Assembly (NCBI GenBank): GCA_934692905.1
Contig: CAKUUM010000004.1
Location: 1-64,000, forward strand
Source of the DNA: an uncultured Bacteroidales bacterium
GTDB lineage: Bacteria; Bacteroidota; Bacteroidia; Bacteroidales; Paludibacteraceae
Reading direction: 5' to 3'
DNA: 64,000 bases
In this document: positions 51,750-60,628 of the stretch, piece after piece
How positions within the stretch are numbered: the first letter of the stretch is position 1
Layout of the letters: every line of letters begins with the position of its first letter
The notes under the pieces: model-generated
What the model saw: the letters and a program-made list of their open reading frames with translations, nothing else
Databases searched by the model: none
What the model was told of the DNA's origin: nothing
Position numbers and translations under genes: made by a program

Positions 51750-53684
51750 CTATCTGTCTTTCAGCACATTACCTTGTGCGTCATACACTCTCCCCGCATG
51801 CTCTATCCTCAGCACTCCGTCCTCTATCCACTTGCGGCTTGCCCATTGGCTGTCGTCCGTGCCGATATTCTCCACCGCATCCGCTGTCGAGAACTCCACC
51901 TTGCGCACCTCGCTCCAGCAGTCGCCCGAGTTGGGTATGCGCGTCTTCACACGCCAGTAGTACGTGCCCAGCGGCAGTTGCTGCAGGTTCAGTCGCATAT
52001 CTGTTGAGAAAGACGTGCCCGTCACTTCTTGCGCCATCACAATATCTGTCATCGCCTCGTCGCGTGCTATCTGCAGCACGTAACTGTCCGCTTTCGGCAC
52101 AAACGCCCATTGGAATACCGTCGGCAACTTGCGCGCATCGCCGTCATTCGGGCTTACCAACGTAGTACTCACGGCTTCCGTCTTGTCCTCGCCCAATATC
52201 CGCAGCGCATACTCATTGTTGTATTTGTCCACCACGCTCACGGCAATCCTGTAGCCGCTTTCGTTCATGCCCTCGGGCAGCGTGAATGTCTTGTCATATG
52301 TCACGCCGAGCAATGCCTCGCCCAACGAATACACACCTACTCGGTTGCGGAAACTGTTCGCCACCGCATACACCGCAAAGTGCACATCATCGTCCGTATG
52401 TGTCCATGTCAGCGTGCGCCCGTTCTGCTGCAGGTTCTCCACCATAGCGCGCTCGCGTGCGGGTTTCCAGTTTATCGCAGGCGGCAAAGCGGGGTAATGA
52501 AACTCCTCGCCCTTGAATGCCTTGCGCAGTTTCTTGTCGTATATCCAACCCATTGTCTGGTAGAACACCGCCCCGGGTGCATTGTCCGTCACCGTGCGGT
52601 TCAACTGTGCCTGCTGTTGTATCTCGCTTAGGCTAAACGTATTGTCCTGATATTTGTATATCGCCATACTCGAATAGAAGTGCTTGCCGAAGCGGTTGCA
52701 CATATCGCCCCACCATTTGCTCAATGTCTTGTAGTCCTGCCCGCCGCCTATCTTCCAGTACAACTGCGGCGACAGGTAGTCCACCGTCCCCTCTTCCAGC
52801 CATGCCACGGGGTCGCAATATATCTCCTGATACATATTTCCGCCCGAGATGTTGCTCGGCAGCGTGTATCCGCGCTGCTTTGCCACGGTGTAACTGGTCG
52901 TCCATATCCCGAAAGGCGACACGCCGAATGTCACCCACGGTTTTACAGCCTGAATAGTGTCGTACACATCCTTCACCATCTTGTTCACGTTCTGCCTGCG
53001 CCAGTCGTCCACACTGATGCCGTCGGGCTTCAATGTCCGCACGCTGGTCGAGTCCTGATTGGTCGTGCCGCCGTAGGGGTAGAAATAGTCGTCCATCAGT
53101 ATGCCATCGATGTCATAGTGTGCGATAATGTCGCCCACCACGTTCTTTATCTGCTGCCTTACCTCGGGCAACGCGGGGTCAAGGATGATGTCGCTCTTGT
53201 ACCATAACAACCATTCGGGGTGCGAATGTTTGTAGTTCAGTCGGGTGGTATCGTTGTTCCCCGTCCAGTCATAACTGCCTCGCGAGCCGTAGCGGTAGGG
53301 GTTTATCCAACCATGGCAACTCAACCCGCGCTTGTGGCACTCCTCTATACAAAACTGCAACGGGTCATATCCGGGGTCCACCCCGCGCCCGTGGTTGAGG
53401 TAACTCGACCACGGCTCATAACTCGACTTGTACAGCGCGTCACATGCAGGACGGATATGGAAGAACACCGTATTCATATTCATCGATTGTATCGAATCCA
53501 GCATACGCACCAGGTCTTTCTTCTGTGCATCTATACCTACCGTACCTGCCTTGGGCCAGTCGATATTCGCCACAGATGTCAGCCATGTCGCCCGCATCTC
53601 ACGCTTCGGACTGGCAGCAAAACCAACAGGCGCAAGCACTATCATTGCACACGCCACTGACAATAAAGCCGATAATCTCTTCAT
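51750..53684 (-). CDS. DigH-like peptidoglycan glycosyl hydrolase (GHL10)
   Basis: The 644-aa protein has a signal peptide (MKRLSALLSVACAMIVLAPV) and a GHL10 (DUF187) barrel (about 30-340): EMRATWLTSVANIDWP, FFHIRPACDALYKSSYEPWS, HGWINPYR, DGILMDDYFYPYG and VTFGVSPFGIW. E. coli DigH of this family cuts denuded glycan strands, the product of amidases. Two Fn3-like domains follow and a tail KWIEDGVLRIEHAGRVYDAQG. The gene lies 35 nt before the amidase gene. I chose the ATG at 53684 because the signal peptide starts there. Confidence 0.88.
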   Translation of the reverse strand: MKRLSALLSVACAMIVLAPVGFAASPKREMRATWLTSVANIDWPKAGTVGIDAQKKDLVRMLDSIQSMNMNTVFFHIRPACDALYKSSYEPWSSYLNHGRGVDPGYDPLQFCIEECHKRGLSCHGWINPYRYGSRGSYDWTGNNDTTRLNYKHSHPEWLLWYKSDIILDPALPEVRQQIKNVVGDIIAHYDIDGILMDDYFYPYGGTTNQDSTSVRTLKPDGISVDDWRRQNVNKMVKDVYDTIQAVKPWVTFGVSPFGIWTTSYTVAKQRGYTLPSNISGGNMYQEIYCDPVAWLEEGTVDYLSPQLYWKIGGGQDYKTLSKWWGDMCNRFGKHFYSSMAIYKYQDNTFSLSEIQQQAQLNRTVTDNAPGAVFYQTMGWIYDKKLRKAFKGEEFHYPALPPAINWKPARERAMVENLQQNGRTLTWTHTDDDVHFAVYAVANSFRNRVGVYSLGEALLGVTYDKTFTLPEGMNESGYRIAVSVVDKYNNEYALRILGEDKTEAVSTTLVSPNDGDARKLPTVFQWAFVPKADSYVLQIARDEAMTDIVMAQEVTGTSFSTDMRLNLQQLPLGTYYWRVKTRIPNSGDCWSEVRKVEFSTADAVENIGTDDSQWASRKWIEDGVLRIEHAGRVYDAQGNVLKDR

Positions 53685-53802
53685 AGTTATGTATTTTATT
53701 GTTTGTTTATTCGATGGTATCCCGCTGATTCTATGCACATTACAAACAGACCTATCTTATATCTCGCCCCCCCCTCTGTACCTCATATCAAAATATCAAA
53801 CA

Positions 53803-53832
53803 GTATCAAATAAACGACCCTTTATTTGATAC
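53803..53832 (-). promoter_or_regulatory. 12-bp palindrome at the transcript start of the PUL operon
   Basis: GTATCAAATAAA and TTTATTTGATAC pair perfectly around CGACCC. It begins 8 bp past the -7 box, so it is an operator at the start site or a 5' leader hairpin. Nearly the same element in the opposite orientation is at 55801. Confidence 0.8.
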
Positions 53833-53839
53833 TACTTTG

Positions 53840-53847
53840 CAAAGGTA
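53840..53847 (-). promoter_or_regulatory. -7 promoter box of the PUL operon
   Basis: TACCTTTG followed by CAAAG on the minus strand, about 156 bp before the digH-like start codon. Confidence 0.65.
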
Positions 53848-54016
53848 ATGCTTTTCCGTGAATTACACAAAACATCCCCGTTGTTTTACGTATTTTTATC
53901 ATTTTTCTTTTAATCTTTTTCTCTCCTTGTCTCAAATAGTCCTCATATCCTCCTCTTTTTATCATCGTATTTTTGTCGATTTGTCATCGTATCAACATCG
54001 GGTTAAGACTATGACA

Positions 54017-54065
54017 TTAGTATGTGGTTAGTATGTGATTAGTATGTGATTAGTATGTGATTAAG
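54017..54065. repeat. 11-bp array (TTAGTATGTGA), four to five copies
   Basis: TTAG starts at 54017, 54028, 54039 and 54050, and TTAA at 54061. It is preceded by ATCGGGTTAAG. The whole element returns in reverse orientation at 61927-61975. Confidence 0.9.
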
Positions 54066-54185
54066 CCGACAATGTCAAAACAATACCGATAGCATTCTTC
54101 ATGGATGAAGACATACGATGCTTTGGAGCCAGTGCGGCTCGCGTCGTCAGTACATATCTACAATCTCATCACCCCGCAACAAAAA

Positions 54186-54213
54186 GATAGCCAAGCATTT
54201 CTGCTCGGCTATC
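54186..54213 (-). terminator. Intrinsic terminator after the propeller gene
   Basis: On the minus strand GATAGCCGAGC, a 6-nt loop and GCTTGGCTATC form an 11-bp stem with one wobble, followed by TTTTTG. Confidence 0.85.
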
Positions 54214-54262
54214 CTTTTCCGTCCTCAGCCAAGGACTCTGTTTGTATTTCTGTATCTCTTTC

Positions 54263-55723
54263 TTACTCTACCACTTTACCCATCATATCGTACATCACAC
54301 CATCGCGAACCACGTACACTTGTCCGTTGCGAACCACTTTCTGCACTTGCGGCATAGCCACCTCTGTGTTGTCAACGAATGTACCCGTGTTCTTCACAAT
54401 CGTCTGCGACTTTTGTGCAGGCACAACGATACTATTATCCGTAGTAGGCATTGCGTATTTGTACAGACGCTCAACGGAAGCCGAAACAACTAACAAATCG
54501 CCGGCATAATCAAAAGCGACACCGTCTATATTCGTACCCATAGCAGGAGTTTGAACGCCTTTAGTCAAAGTAGGAACACCTGTTGTAGCATCGTAGGTTA
54601 CATTGAAAGTGGTCACTACTGTCTGTCCACCAAAGCCCAATACATCATGTCGGGTATCGTATGCCATCTGACCACGATACGAAGCGTTAATTTTCTCATT
54701 AAACACAAACATTGCCTTAATAGCATCATCAGCACTGCCATTCACCGCATAGTCGATCTCGCCTTTGGCATTGATGTGGGTGAGGAGATTGTATTTATCA
54801 ATTCCCCAACGATGTTGTGCCACCCACAGACCACCGCGACCATCGGAAGCCATCGAGTTGTCCGCATGCGCCCAAACGGTACTTTGGATTATCTTCGTAG
54901 CCTTGCCGTTCTCTATCTTATAGATGGTACCACCCGTTTCCGTATTGGCATTCTCCATCACGTACAGCACATCATTCTCATCAATGCAAATAGAGTTAGC
55001 CAATGTTATCTCTTCAATACCTGCAACCACGTTTACAGCCTCTTCATCAGAAGCCCCGAATTTCCAAACAGCAGTTGGAGCCAAATTGCGCGCAATATAC
55101 ACATTGTCCTTGCTGTCTACTGCCATACGGTGCATCTCCATACGTTTTCCAATGGTTACGTTGGCAGGCAAAATACCAGCAGTATCCATATTGACACAAC
55201 CTAACAGAGCATCAAATGCAAATACGCCGGCCTTTTGCGACTTGGTCCATTGCGAACCACCATCTTTTGCACCGTTTGTAGCCTGCAAAACGAGGAACAC
55301 ACCGAAATCTACAGACTCGGTATTGTTGATAGCCACTACATCTTGCGGCAGGTAGAATTTATAAACATCAGTCTCAGCATTTGTTACTTCCGTCAGTGCC
55401 TCAATAGCAGCACCTTTCAATTCCACAGCCCAATTGAGGGTAACATTGGCACCGGGGATCTGCTCATCGGTCAGAGTGATTTTGTTGTCGCCTTTTTTGA
55501 CATCTTTGATGGCTACTTTGCCCACTTCTGCACCACTTTCGGCATTAGTGAACACAAGATTTGCCTCTGTAGCATCTGCCACAGCCTTGAAGGTGAACGT
55601 GTAAGACGCATTTTCCTGTGATAAACTTAGCTCGTAAGCCCATACGCGCTGTGCGCTGATGGTGTTCAGTCCTGCTGCCGCGGTCATGACCAAAGCAGCC
55701 AAAAGAAGTGAAATTTTCTTCAT
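54263..55723 (-). CDS. Secreted propeller-like protein of the PUL
   Basis: The 486-aa protein has a signal peptide (cleavage near 24, ISAQ), a beta domain (about 28-120) and a propeller-like region (about 130-450) that resembles the C-terminal propeller of the amidase: MHRMAVDSKDNVYIARNL, SICIDENDVLYVMEN and IDGVAFDYAGDLLVVSASVERLYKY. The end KVVRNGQVYVVRDGVMYDMMG is a recurring Bacteroidales tail. It has its own promoter and terminator and shares a leader palindrome with the main operon, so it is probably a co-regulated glycan-binding protein. Confidence 0.8.
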   Translation of the reverse strand: MKKISLLLAALVMTAAAGLNTISAQRVWAYELSLSQENASYTFTFKAVADATEANLVFTNAESGAEVGKVAIKDVKKGDNKITLTDEQIPGANVTLNWAVELKGAAIEALTEVTNAETDVYKFYLPQDVVAINNTESVDFGVFLVLQATNGAKDGGSQWTKSQKAGVFAFDALLGCVNMDTAGILPANVTIGKRMEMHRMAVDSKDNVYIARNLAPTAVWKFGASDEEAVNVVAGIEEITLANSICIDENDVLYVMENANTETGGTIYKIENGKATKIIQSTVWAHADNSMASDGRGGLWVAQHRWGIDKYNLLTHINAKGEIDYAVNGSADDAIKAMFVFNEKINASYRGQMAYDTRHDVLGFGGQTVVTTFNVTYDATTGVPTLTKGVQTPAMGTNIDGVAFDYAGDLLVVSASVERLYKYAMPTTDNSIVVPAQKSQTIVKNTGTFVDNTEVAMPQVQKVVRNGQVYVVRDGVMYDMMGKVVE

Positions 55724-55800
55724 AACATTACAGATTTATAAGTTAATAATTGTTGCCTATGCTTATTGTCCCAATCTCCCCACTTTATCACATTTTCATA

Positions 55801-55827
55801 GTATCAAATAAAGGGTCGTTTATTTGA
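55801..55827 (-). promoter_or_regulatory. Second copy of the leader palindrome
   Basis: GTATCAAATAAA, GGGTCG and TTTATTTGA form a 9-bp stem. It is the reverse complement of the element at 53803 and lies between the promoter box at 55861 and the propeller gene. Confidence 0.8.
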
Positions 55828-55860
55828 ACCCGTCTTGCAGTTCTAATACCCTTGCGACGG

Positions 55861-55868
55861 CAAAGGTA
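55861..55868 (-). promoter_or_regulatory. -7 promoter box of the propeller gene
   Basis: TACCTTTG followed by CCGTC on the minus strand, leader about 135 nt. Confidence 0.6.
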
Positions 55869-55932
55869 CTGCTTTTTGTCTATGTATGCAAGTAAATATC
55901 GCTTTTTTCTTGTATATTTGTTTGTTTTTGTG

Positions 55933-55940
55933 TAACTTTG
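55933..55940 (+). promoter_or_regulatory. -7 promoter box of the GH20 gene
   Basis: TAACTTTG followed by CGG, 50 bp before the start codon. TTTG words lie at the -33 distance. It is divergent from the box at 55861. Confidence 0.65.
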
Positions 55941-55989
55941 CGGCGTTTTCATAACGTAAATTACTATCAACAAAAGCAACCGTATCACC

Positions 55990-58245
55990 ATGAAACAACA
56001 TTCTACTACCTCGGTATGCCGCCACATTGCGGCACGTTTACACCACATTCTATCCCGCCTACGCACGTGCGTAGGCACAACCTTTGCCATAGCAGGCACA
56101 GCATTGCTCTGGGGTTGTAGTAATCAACAGGCACCCATGTCACTGCATTGGGAGATGGGCGCCAACGACATACGCCCGGGCGTGTGCGAGATGTACCTGA
56201 CCATCACCAATACCTCAAGCAAGCCCTTGACGAACGAGGGTTGGACGCTCTATTTCGATTATATGTCTGTTCACCCGCTCACGATGACGGCGGACGAACA
56301 GCCTTTGCGGGAGGGTACTATCGCAGGTGCACTTCTCGAGACAGAGATACAGGCGAGTTACCATTCTATCGTACCTACCGCAGCCTTCACTCCCTTGCAG
56401 CCCAACGAGAGCCGCACCTATTGTCTGCGCTACCGCGGCAACGTGATACGCCAGACCTCTGTGCCCGAGGGATTTTTCTTGGTGCGGGACGACGAACAGC
56501 CCGTGTCTATCCCGTGTACGTATGAGCCTTTCACACGCCGCGAACAGATGATGCGCGGCATAGAGACGTGGGAGAAAACGCCTTACGCCGACGGGGAGTA
56601 CGTATTCAAGTACAATGAGGCAATTTGTAAATTTGAAAATGAACAAGGCGAACAAGAGATACTGCCCTTATTACCTCAACCTAAAAGCGTTGTATATCAG
56701 CAAGGTACATGCAATATAGCCCATGCGGAAGTGCAGGTGCGTACTGATGCGAATATGGTGCCAGAAGGCTACACGCTCCGCCTGACAGCCGACACCATAT
56801 ATATAGAGGCAGGTGACGATGCGGGCGTCTTCTATGCCCGTCAGACCTTGGCGCAGTTGGGTGAACAGGCGCCTTGTGCCGTCATCACCGACTACCCCGA
56901 CTTGCACCACCGTGGGGTGATGCTTGACATCGTGCGCAACTACTATCCCGCCGACTCTGTCAAACGCGTGATAGACGTGATGGCACAGCAGAAACTGAAC
57001 GTCCTGCACCTGCACCTTTCGGACGATGAGGCATGGCGATTGGAGATACCCGGGCTGCCCGAACTGACCAAAGTGGCATCCCGTCGGGGTTACACCACTA
57101 CAGAGACGGAGTGCCTGCTGTCGATGTACTGCGGCGGGTGGGATTATACGGACGCACATTCCACAGCCAATGGGTACCTGACACGCACCCAATACATAGA
57201 TTTGCTGCGCTATGCACAGGAGCGTTGCATACGTGTCATACCCGAGATAGACATGCCCGGACACATGCGTGCGTGCAAGAAAGCCATGCATGGACTGCTG
57301 ACCGACAGCACATTGGAGGCGCGTCGTTACCTCTCGGCGCAGAACTACACCGACAACGTGATTGCCGTCTCCAATCCTTATGCCATTGAGTTCGTGGACC
57401 GCGTGATTACCGAGATAGTGCAGATGCACGAGGAAGCAGGCTGTCCGCTGACCGTCTTCAATATCGGCGGCGATGAGGTGCCGACGGGTGCCTTGACGCA
57501 CGAGGAGCATCAGGCATTTATTGACCAAGTGCTGGCTATATTGGAGCGGCACCATCTGCAGCCCGCAGGCTGGGAGGAGATAGGGCATTTCTGTCCGCCT
57601 GAGACACGTGCTATATGCTATTCGTGGCACAACGGCGAGGCGAAGCCACTGGAACTGGCAGAAGCAGGCTACCCTGTGGTACTGGCAGCGGCAAACCACC
57701 TGTACTTTGACCTTGCCTATTGCAACCACCACGAGGAGAAAGGGCTTAACTGGGGCGGATACACCGACGAGTACCGCGCTTTCGACTGGCAACCCTTGCA
57801 GCACCCGAATGTGATAGGTATGAGCGCACAACTATGGGCGGAGGTGATACGCTCGTTTGCCCAAGCGGAGTGGCAGTTGTATCCCAAGATATTCGGTCTC
57901 TCGGAGCGCGCATGGAATACCCGTAGCCACTTGAATATCAGCCAATACAACACCCTTGTATATGAGACTCTCATCCCACGCCTGCACAATGCGGGGCACA
58001 ACTTCCACATACAGCAACCGGGCATTCATGCCGAGCAGAAGCAAGACGGCACCTTGCAGATAACCATGAACAAGGTGATGCAGGGCGGCGAGATATACTA
58101 CCAAGTGGATAACGGCGAGTGGCAATGCTATACGGAACCATTCCGCTTGCCGGGAAAGGCGGCTACCGTAAAAGCATATATTGACTACCTCGACCGCACC
58201 AGTAATACTACCTGGCTGTGGTTGGATAGTCAATATACGGATTAG
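55990..58245 (+). CDS. GH20 beta-N-acetylhexosaminidase, lipoprotein
   Basis: The 751-aa protein has a long N-terminal part with a lipobox (LLWGC, Cys near 43), a CHB_HEX-like domain (about 50-165), a GH20b domain (about 225-300) and the GH20 barrel (about 305-670) with HHRGVMLDIVRNYYP, DEAWRLEIPG, IPEIDMPGHMRACK and the catalytic Asp-Glu in NIGGDEVPTGAL. It removes terminal GlcNAc. Next to amidase, DigH-like and NamZ-like enzymes it would take the GlcNAc residues that alternate with MurNAc. It is transcribed away from the propeller gene. Confidence 0.92.
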   Translation: MKQHSTTSVCRHIAARLHHILSRLRTCVGTTFAIAGTALLWGCSNQQAPMSLHWEMGANDIRPGVCEMYLTITNTSSKPLTNEGWTLYFDYMSVHPLTMTADEQPLREGTIAGALLETEIQASYHSIVPTAAFTPLQPNESRTYCLRYRGNVIRQTSVPEGFFLVRDDEQPVSIPCTYEPFTRREQMMRGIETWEKTPYADGEYVFKYNEAICKFENEQGEQEILPLLPQPKSVVYQQGTCNIAHAEVQVRTDANMVPEGYTLRLTADTIYIEAGDDAGVFYARQTLAQLGEQAPCAVITDYPDLHHRGVMLDIVRNYYPADSVKRVIDVMAQQKLNVLHLHLSDDEAWRLEIPGLPELTKVASRRGYTTTETECLLSMYCGGWDYTDAHSTANGYLTRTQYIDLLRYAQERCIRVIPEIDMPGHMRACKKAMHGLLTDSTLEARRYLSAQNYTDNVIAVSNPYAIEFVDRVITEIVQMHEEAGCPLTVFNIGGDEVPTGALTHEEHQAFIDQVLAILERHHLQPAGWEEIGHFCPPETRAICYSWHNGEAKPLELAEAGYPVVLAAANHLYFDLAYCNHHEEKGLNWGGYTDEYRAFDWQPLQHPNVIGMSAQLWAEVIRSFAQAEWQLYPKIFGLSERAWNTRSHLNISQYNTLVYETLIPRLHNAGHNFHIQQPGIHAEQKQDGTLQITMNKVMQGGEIYYQVDNGEWQCYTEPFRLPGKAATVKAYIDYLDRTSNTTWLWLDSQYTD

Positions 58246-58260
58246 ACAAATTGCCTGTGC

Positions 58261-59487
58261 TTACTTAGCAGGTTCGGCAGAGGGTTCCTGCAACTGGTTG
58301 TATGTCTCCAATGCTTTGCGGAGCACCTTGACAGCCTTTGCCAGTTCCTCACGGTTGAGGATATACGCCATACGGACTTGCTGGCGTCCGTCTTCGGAAT
58401 CATAGTAGAAACCGCTACCCGGAGCCATCATAATGGTCTGCCCTTCATATTGGAAGTCGGTGAGACACCACTTGCAGAACTTGTCGGTGTCGTCCACAGG
58501 CAAATGCACCATCACATAGAAGGCACCCATAGGGGTAGGGGCAAAGACACCCGAGATTTGGTTAAGTTGGTCAATCAGGAAGTTACGGCGTGACAGATAC
58601 TCGTCGTACACCTGCTCCATATACTCGTGCGGAGTAGAGAGCGAAGCCTCGGCAATTACCTGTCCCAGAGAAGGGGGCGAGAGGCGCGCCTGACAGAACT
58701 TGAGGACTGCGTTGTGCACTTCTTTGTTCTTGGTAATCAAGGCACCGATACGGATACCACACTCGGAGTACCGCTTGCTGACAGAGTCAATAAGCACCAC
58801 ATTTTCCTCGATTCCATCGAGGTGGAAAGCCGATATATAAGGTCGCTTGGTGTAGATAAACTCACGATACACCTCGTCGGAAAGCAGATAGAGATTATAC
58901 TTCTTGACAAGGTCACGGAGTTGGCACATCTCCTGACGGGTGTAGAGATACCCTGTAGGATTGTTGGGGTTGCATATAAGGATAGCCCGCGTACGGTGGG
59001 TGATTTGCTTCTCAAACTCTTCTACAGAGGGCAGTTTGAATCCGTCTTCGATACGTGTCTTGACCGGCTTCACTATGGCACCGCACGAGATAGCAAACGC
59101 CATATAGTTGGCATAACTGGGGTCGGTAACAATGATTTCATCGCCTGGGTTGAGGCATGCCATATAGGCAAACATGATAGCCTCGGAGCCACCTGCCGTG
59201 ATGATGATTTCATCGGGTGAAAGGTCAATGCCGTAATCAGCATAGTAGCCTACCATCTTGGTGCGCAAGGACTGGTCGCCCTGCGACGGCGAATAGGAAA
59301 GAATGTCCTGATGGTAGTTGTGTATAGCCTCCAAAGCGCACTCGGGAGTGTGAATATCCGGTTGCCCGATATTCAAGTGGTAGATTTTGGTACCATTGCG
59401 CTTAGCCATGTCGGCGTACTTCGCCAACTTACGAATCGGTGACATCGGCATCTTCTGTGCACGAGTCGATACAGTGAGATTCTTCAT
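58261..59487 (-). CDS. PLP-dependent class I/II aminotransferase
   Basis: The 408-aa enzyme has the fold-type I pattern: HLNIGQPDIHTPE (38-50), ITAGGSEAIMFA, ICNPNNPTGYLYT, LLSDEVYREFIY and the PLP lysine in SVSKRYSECGIRIG. It is closest in style to aspartate aminotransferases annotated in Bacteroidales. The exact amino-acid substrate cannot be read from sequence. A promoter box lies 64-71 bp upstream. Confidence 0.9.
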   Translation of the reverse strand: MKNLTVSTRAQKMPMSPIRKLAKYADMAKRNGTKIYHLNIGQPDIHTPECALEAIHNYHQDILSYSPSQGDQSLRTKMVGYYADYGIDLSPDEIIITAGGSEAIMFAYMACLNPGDEIIVTDPSYANYMAFAISCGAIVKPVKTRIEDGFKLPSVEEFEKQITHRTRAILICNPNNPTGYLYTRQEMCQLRDLVKKYNLYLLSDEVYREFIYTKRPYISAFHLDGIEENVVLIDSVSKRYSECGIRIGALITKNKEVHNAVLKFCQARLSPPSLGQVIAEASLSTPHEYMEQVYDEYLSRRNFLIDQLNQISGVFAPTPMGAFYVMVHLPVDDTDKFCKWCLTDFQYEGQTIMMAPGSGFYYDSEDGRQQVRMAYILNREELAKAVKVLRKALETYNQLQEPSAEPAK

Positions 59488-59550
59488 GAGGTTGTGGTAT
59501 AAGAGGTTAATAACTATTTCGCATAGGCAATAGGGATTGCTTCAGCGTGG

Positions 59551-59558
59551 CAAAAGTA
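59551..59558 (-). promoter_or_regulatory. -7 promoter box of the aminotransferase
   Basis: TACTTTTG followed by CCACG on the minus strand. Confidence 0.6.
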
Positions 59559-59573
59559 CTAAAAAGATTGCAC

Positions 59574-60599
59574 TTATGCAAACTTTTCGACACAAATAAT
59601 GTGATTATCTATCATTTTTGGCACAGAGTGAATGTTCATATCCGGTGCTTTGACGCCGTTGAAATCGGGCGTATCTGCCAATTTGCGGTTGCTTATCTCT
59701 ATGTGCACTTCGTCATAAATGCCTGTGCTGATGATATAGCGGAGCAGGGTGGCTCCGCCTTCCACCAACACGGAATGTATATTACGCGAGGCAAGGTCGC
59801 TGAGAATATACTGCCAGTCGGTGCAATCACTATAAACGATTGTCTCGGCATCGGGTGAGAACAATTTGGCATCGGGTGGCAGCAGGTGGTGCCTATCCAG
59901 CACGATACGTATCGGATTGCGCCCATTCCATCGGGTTGTACGCAGGCCAGGATTATCAAGAAGGGCGGTGCGCGTACCGACCATGATAGCCATATTCTCG
60001 GCACGCTGTTGGTGAACGAGTTGCTTGGTAAGCGGTGTGGATATGACTACGGGAGTGCCGCTTGTGCGCACGCGGTCGAGATAACCATCTGCAGTTTCCG
60101 CCCATTTCAACGTGATGTAAGGGCGATGCTTCTCTTGCAGACACATGAAACGCTTGTTGAGTTCGCGGCACTCTGCGGCAAGTACACCGACCGTGACCTC
60201 GATGCCCGCATCACGGAGTATCTGAATACCGCGTCCTGCCACCTTGGGGTTGGGGTCCGTACAGCCTACCACCACGCGTTTGACGCCTTTTTCCACTATC
60301 AAGTTGGCGCAAGGGGGAGTCTTGCCATAGTGGCTGCAGGGCTCAAGACTGACGTAGAGCGTGCAGTCGTGCATTGTCCAATCAGCATTATGCCTGCGGC
60401 TCTCCGCGTCGAGGAAACAATTGACTTCGGCATGAGGTCCGCCATACTGACGGTGCCAGCCTTCGCCCACTATGAACTCGTTGTCGCCTTGCCGGCATAC
60501 AAGGACGGCACCCACCATGGGATTGGGTGCTACATAATACTCACCGAGCCGCGCGAGTTGCAGGCAGCGGTGCATGTATTTGCTATCGTTGGTTTCCAT
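59574..60599 (-). CDS. ribD: Bifunctional riboflavin biosynthesis protein RibD
   Basis: The 341-aa enzyme has a deaminase domain (1-145: YVAPNPMVGAVLV, GPHAEVNCFL with the zinc His and Glu, SLEPCSHYGKTPPCAN) and a reductase domain (about 150-341: YITLKWAETADGYLD, NPIRIVLDRHH, VLVEGGATLL). It carries out the second and third steps of the riboflavin pathway from GTP. It is transcribed divergently from prmC with only 29 bp between start codons. Confidence 0.94.
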   Translation of the reverse strand: METNDSKYMHRCLQLARLGEYYVAPNPMVGAVLVCRQGDNEFIVGEGWHRQYGGPHAEVNCFLDAESRRHNADWTMHDCTLYVSLEPCSHYGKTPPCANLIVEKGVKRVVVGCTDPNPKVAGRGIQILRDAGIEVTVGVLAAECRELNKRFMCLQEKHRPYITLKWAETADGYLDRVRTSGTPVVISTPLTKQLVHQQRAENMAIMVGTRTALLDNPGLRTTRWNGRNPIRIVLDRHHLLPPDAKLFSPDAETIVYSDCTDWQYILSDLASRNIHSVLVEGGATLLRYIISTGIYDEVHIEISNRKLADTPDFNGVKAPDMNIHSVPKMIDNHIICVEKFA

Positions 60600-60616
60600 A
60601 CATCGAAAAAAAACAG

Positions 60617-60624
60617 TATCTTTG
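60617..60624 (+). promoter_or_regulatory. -7 promoter box of prmC-recX
   Basis: TATCTTTG ends 4 bp before the prmC ATG, so the transcript should be leaderless. Confidence 0.6.
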
Positions 60625-60628
60625 CAAC

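Larger units (their letters stand above)
53685..54262. other. Regulatory gap of the peptidoglycan locus
   Basis: No gene is seen. From right to left it holds the terminator of the propeller gene, an 11-bp array, a T-rich stretch, the promoter of digH-amidase-susCD and a palindrome in the leader. The GCGGCTCGCGTCGT word at about 54136 recurs at 62075 in the other orientation. Confidence 0.6.

Noticed and set aside
56671..57831. 386-aa minus-strand frame over the GH20 gene
   Set aside because: Antisense to the catalytic barrel with intact GGDE motif; shadow.
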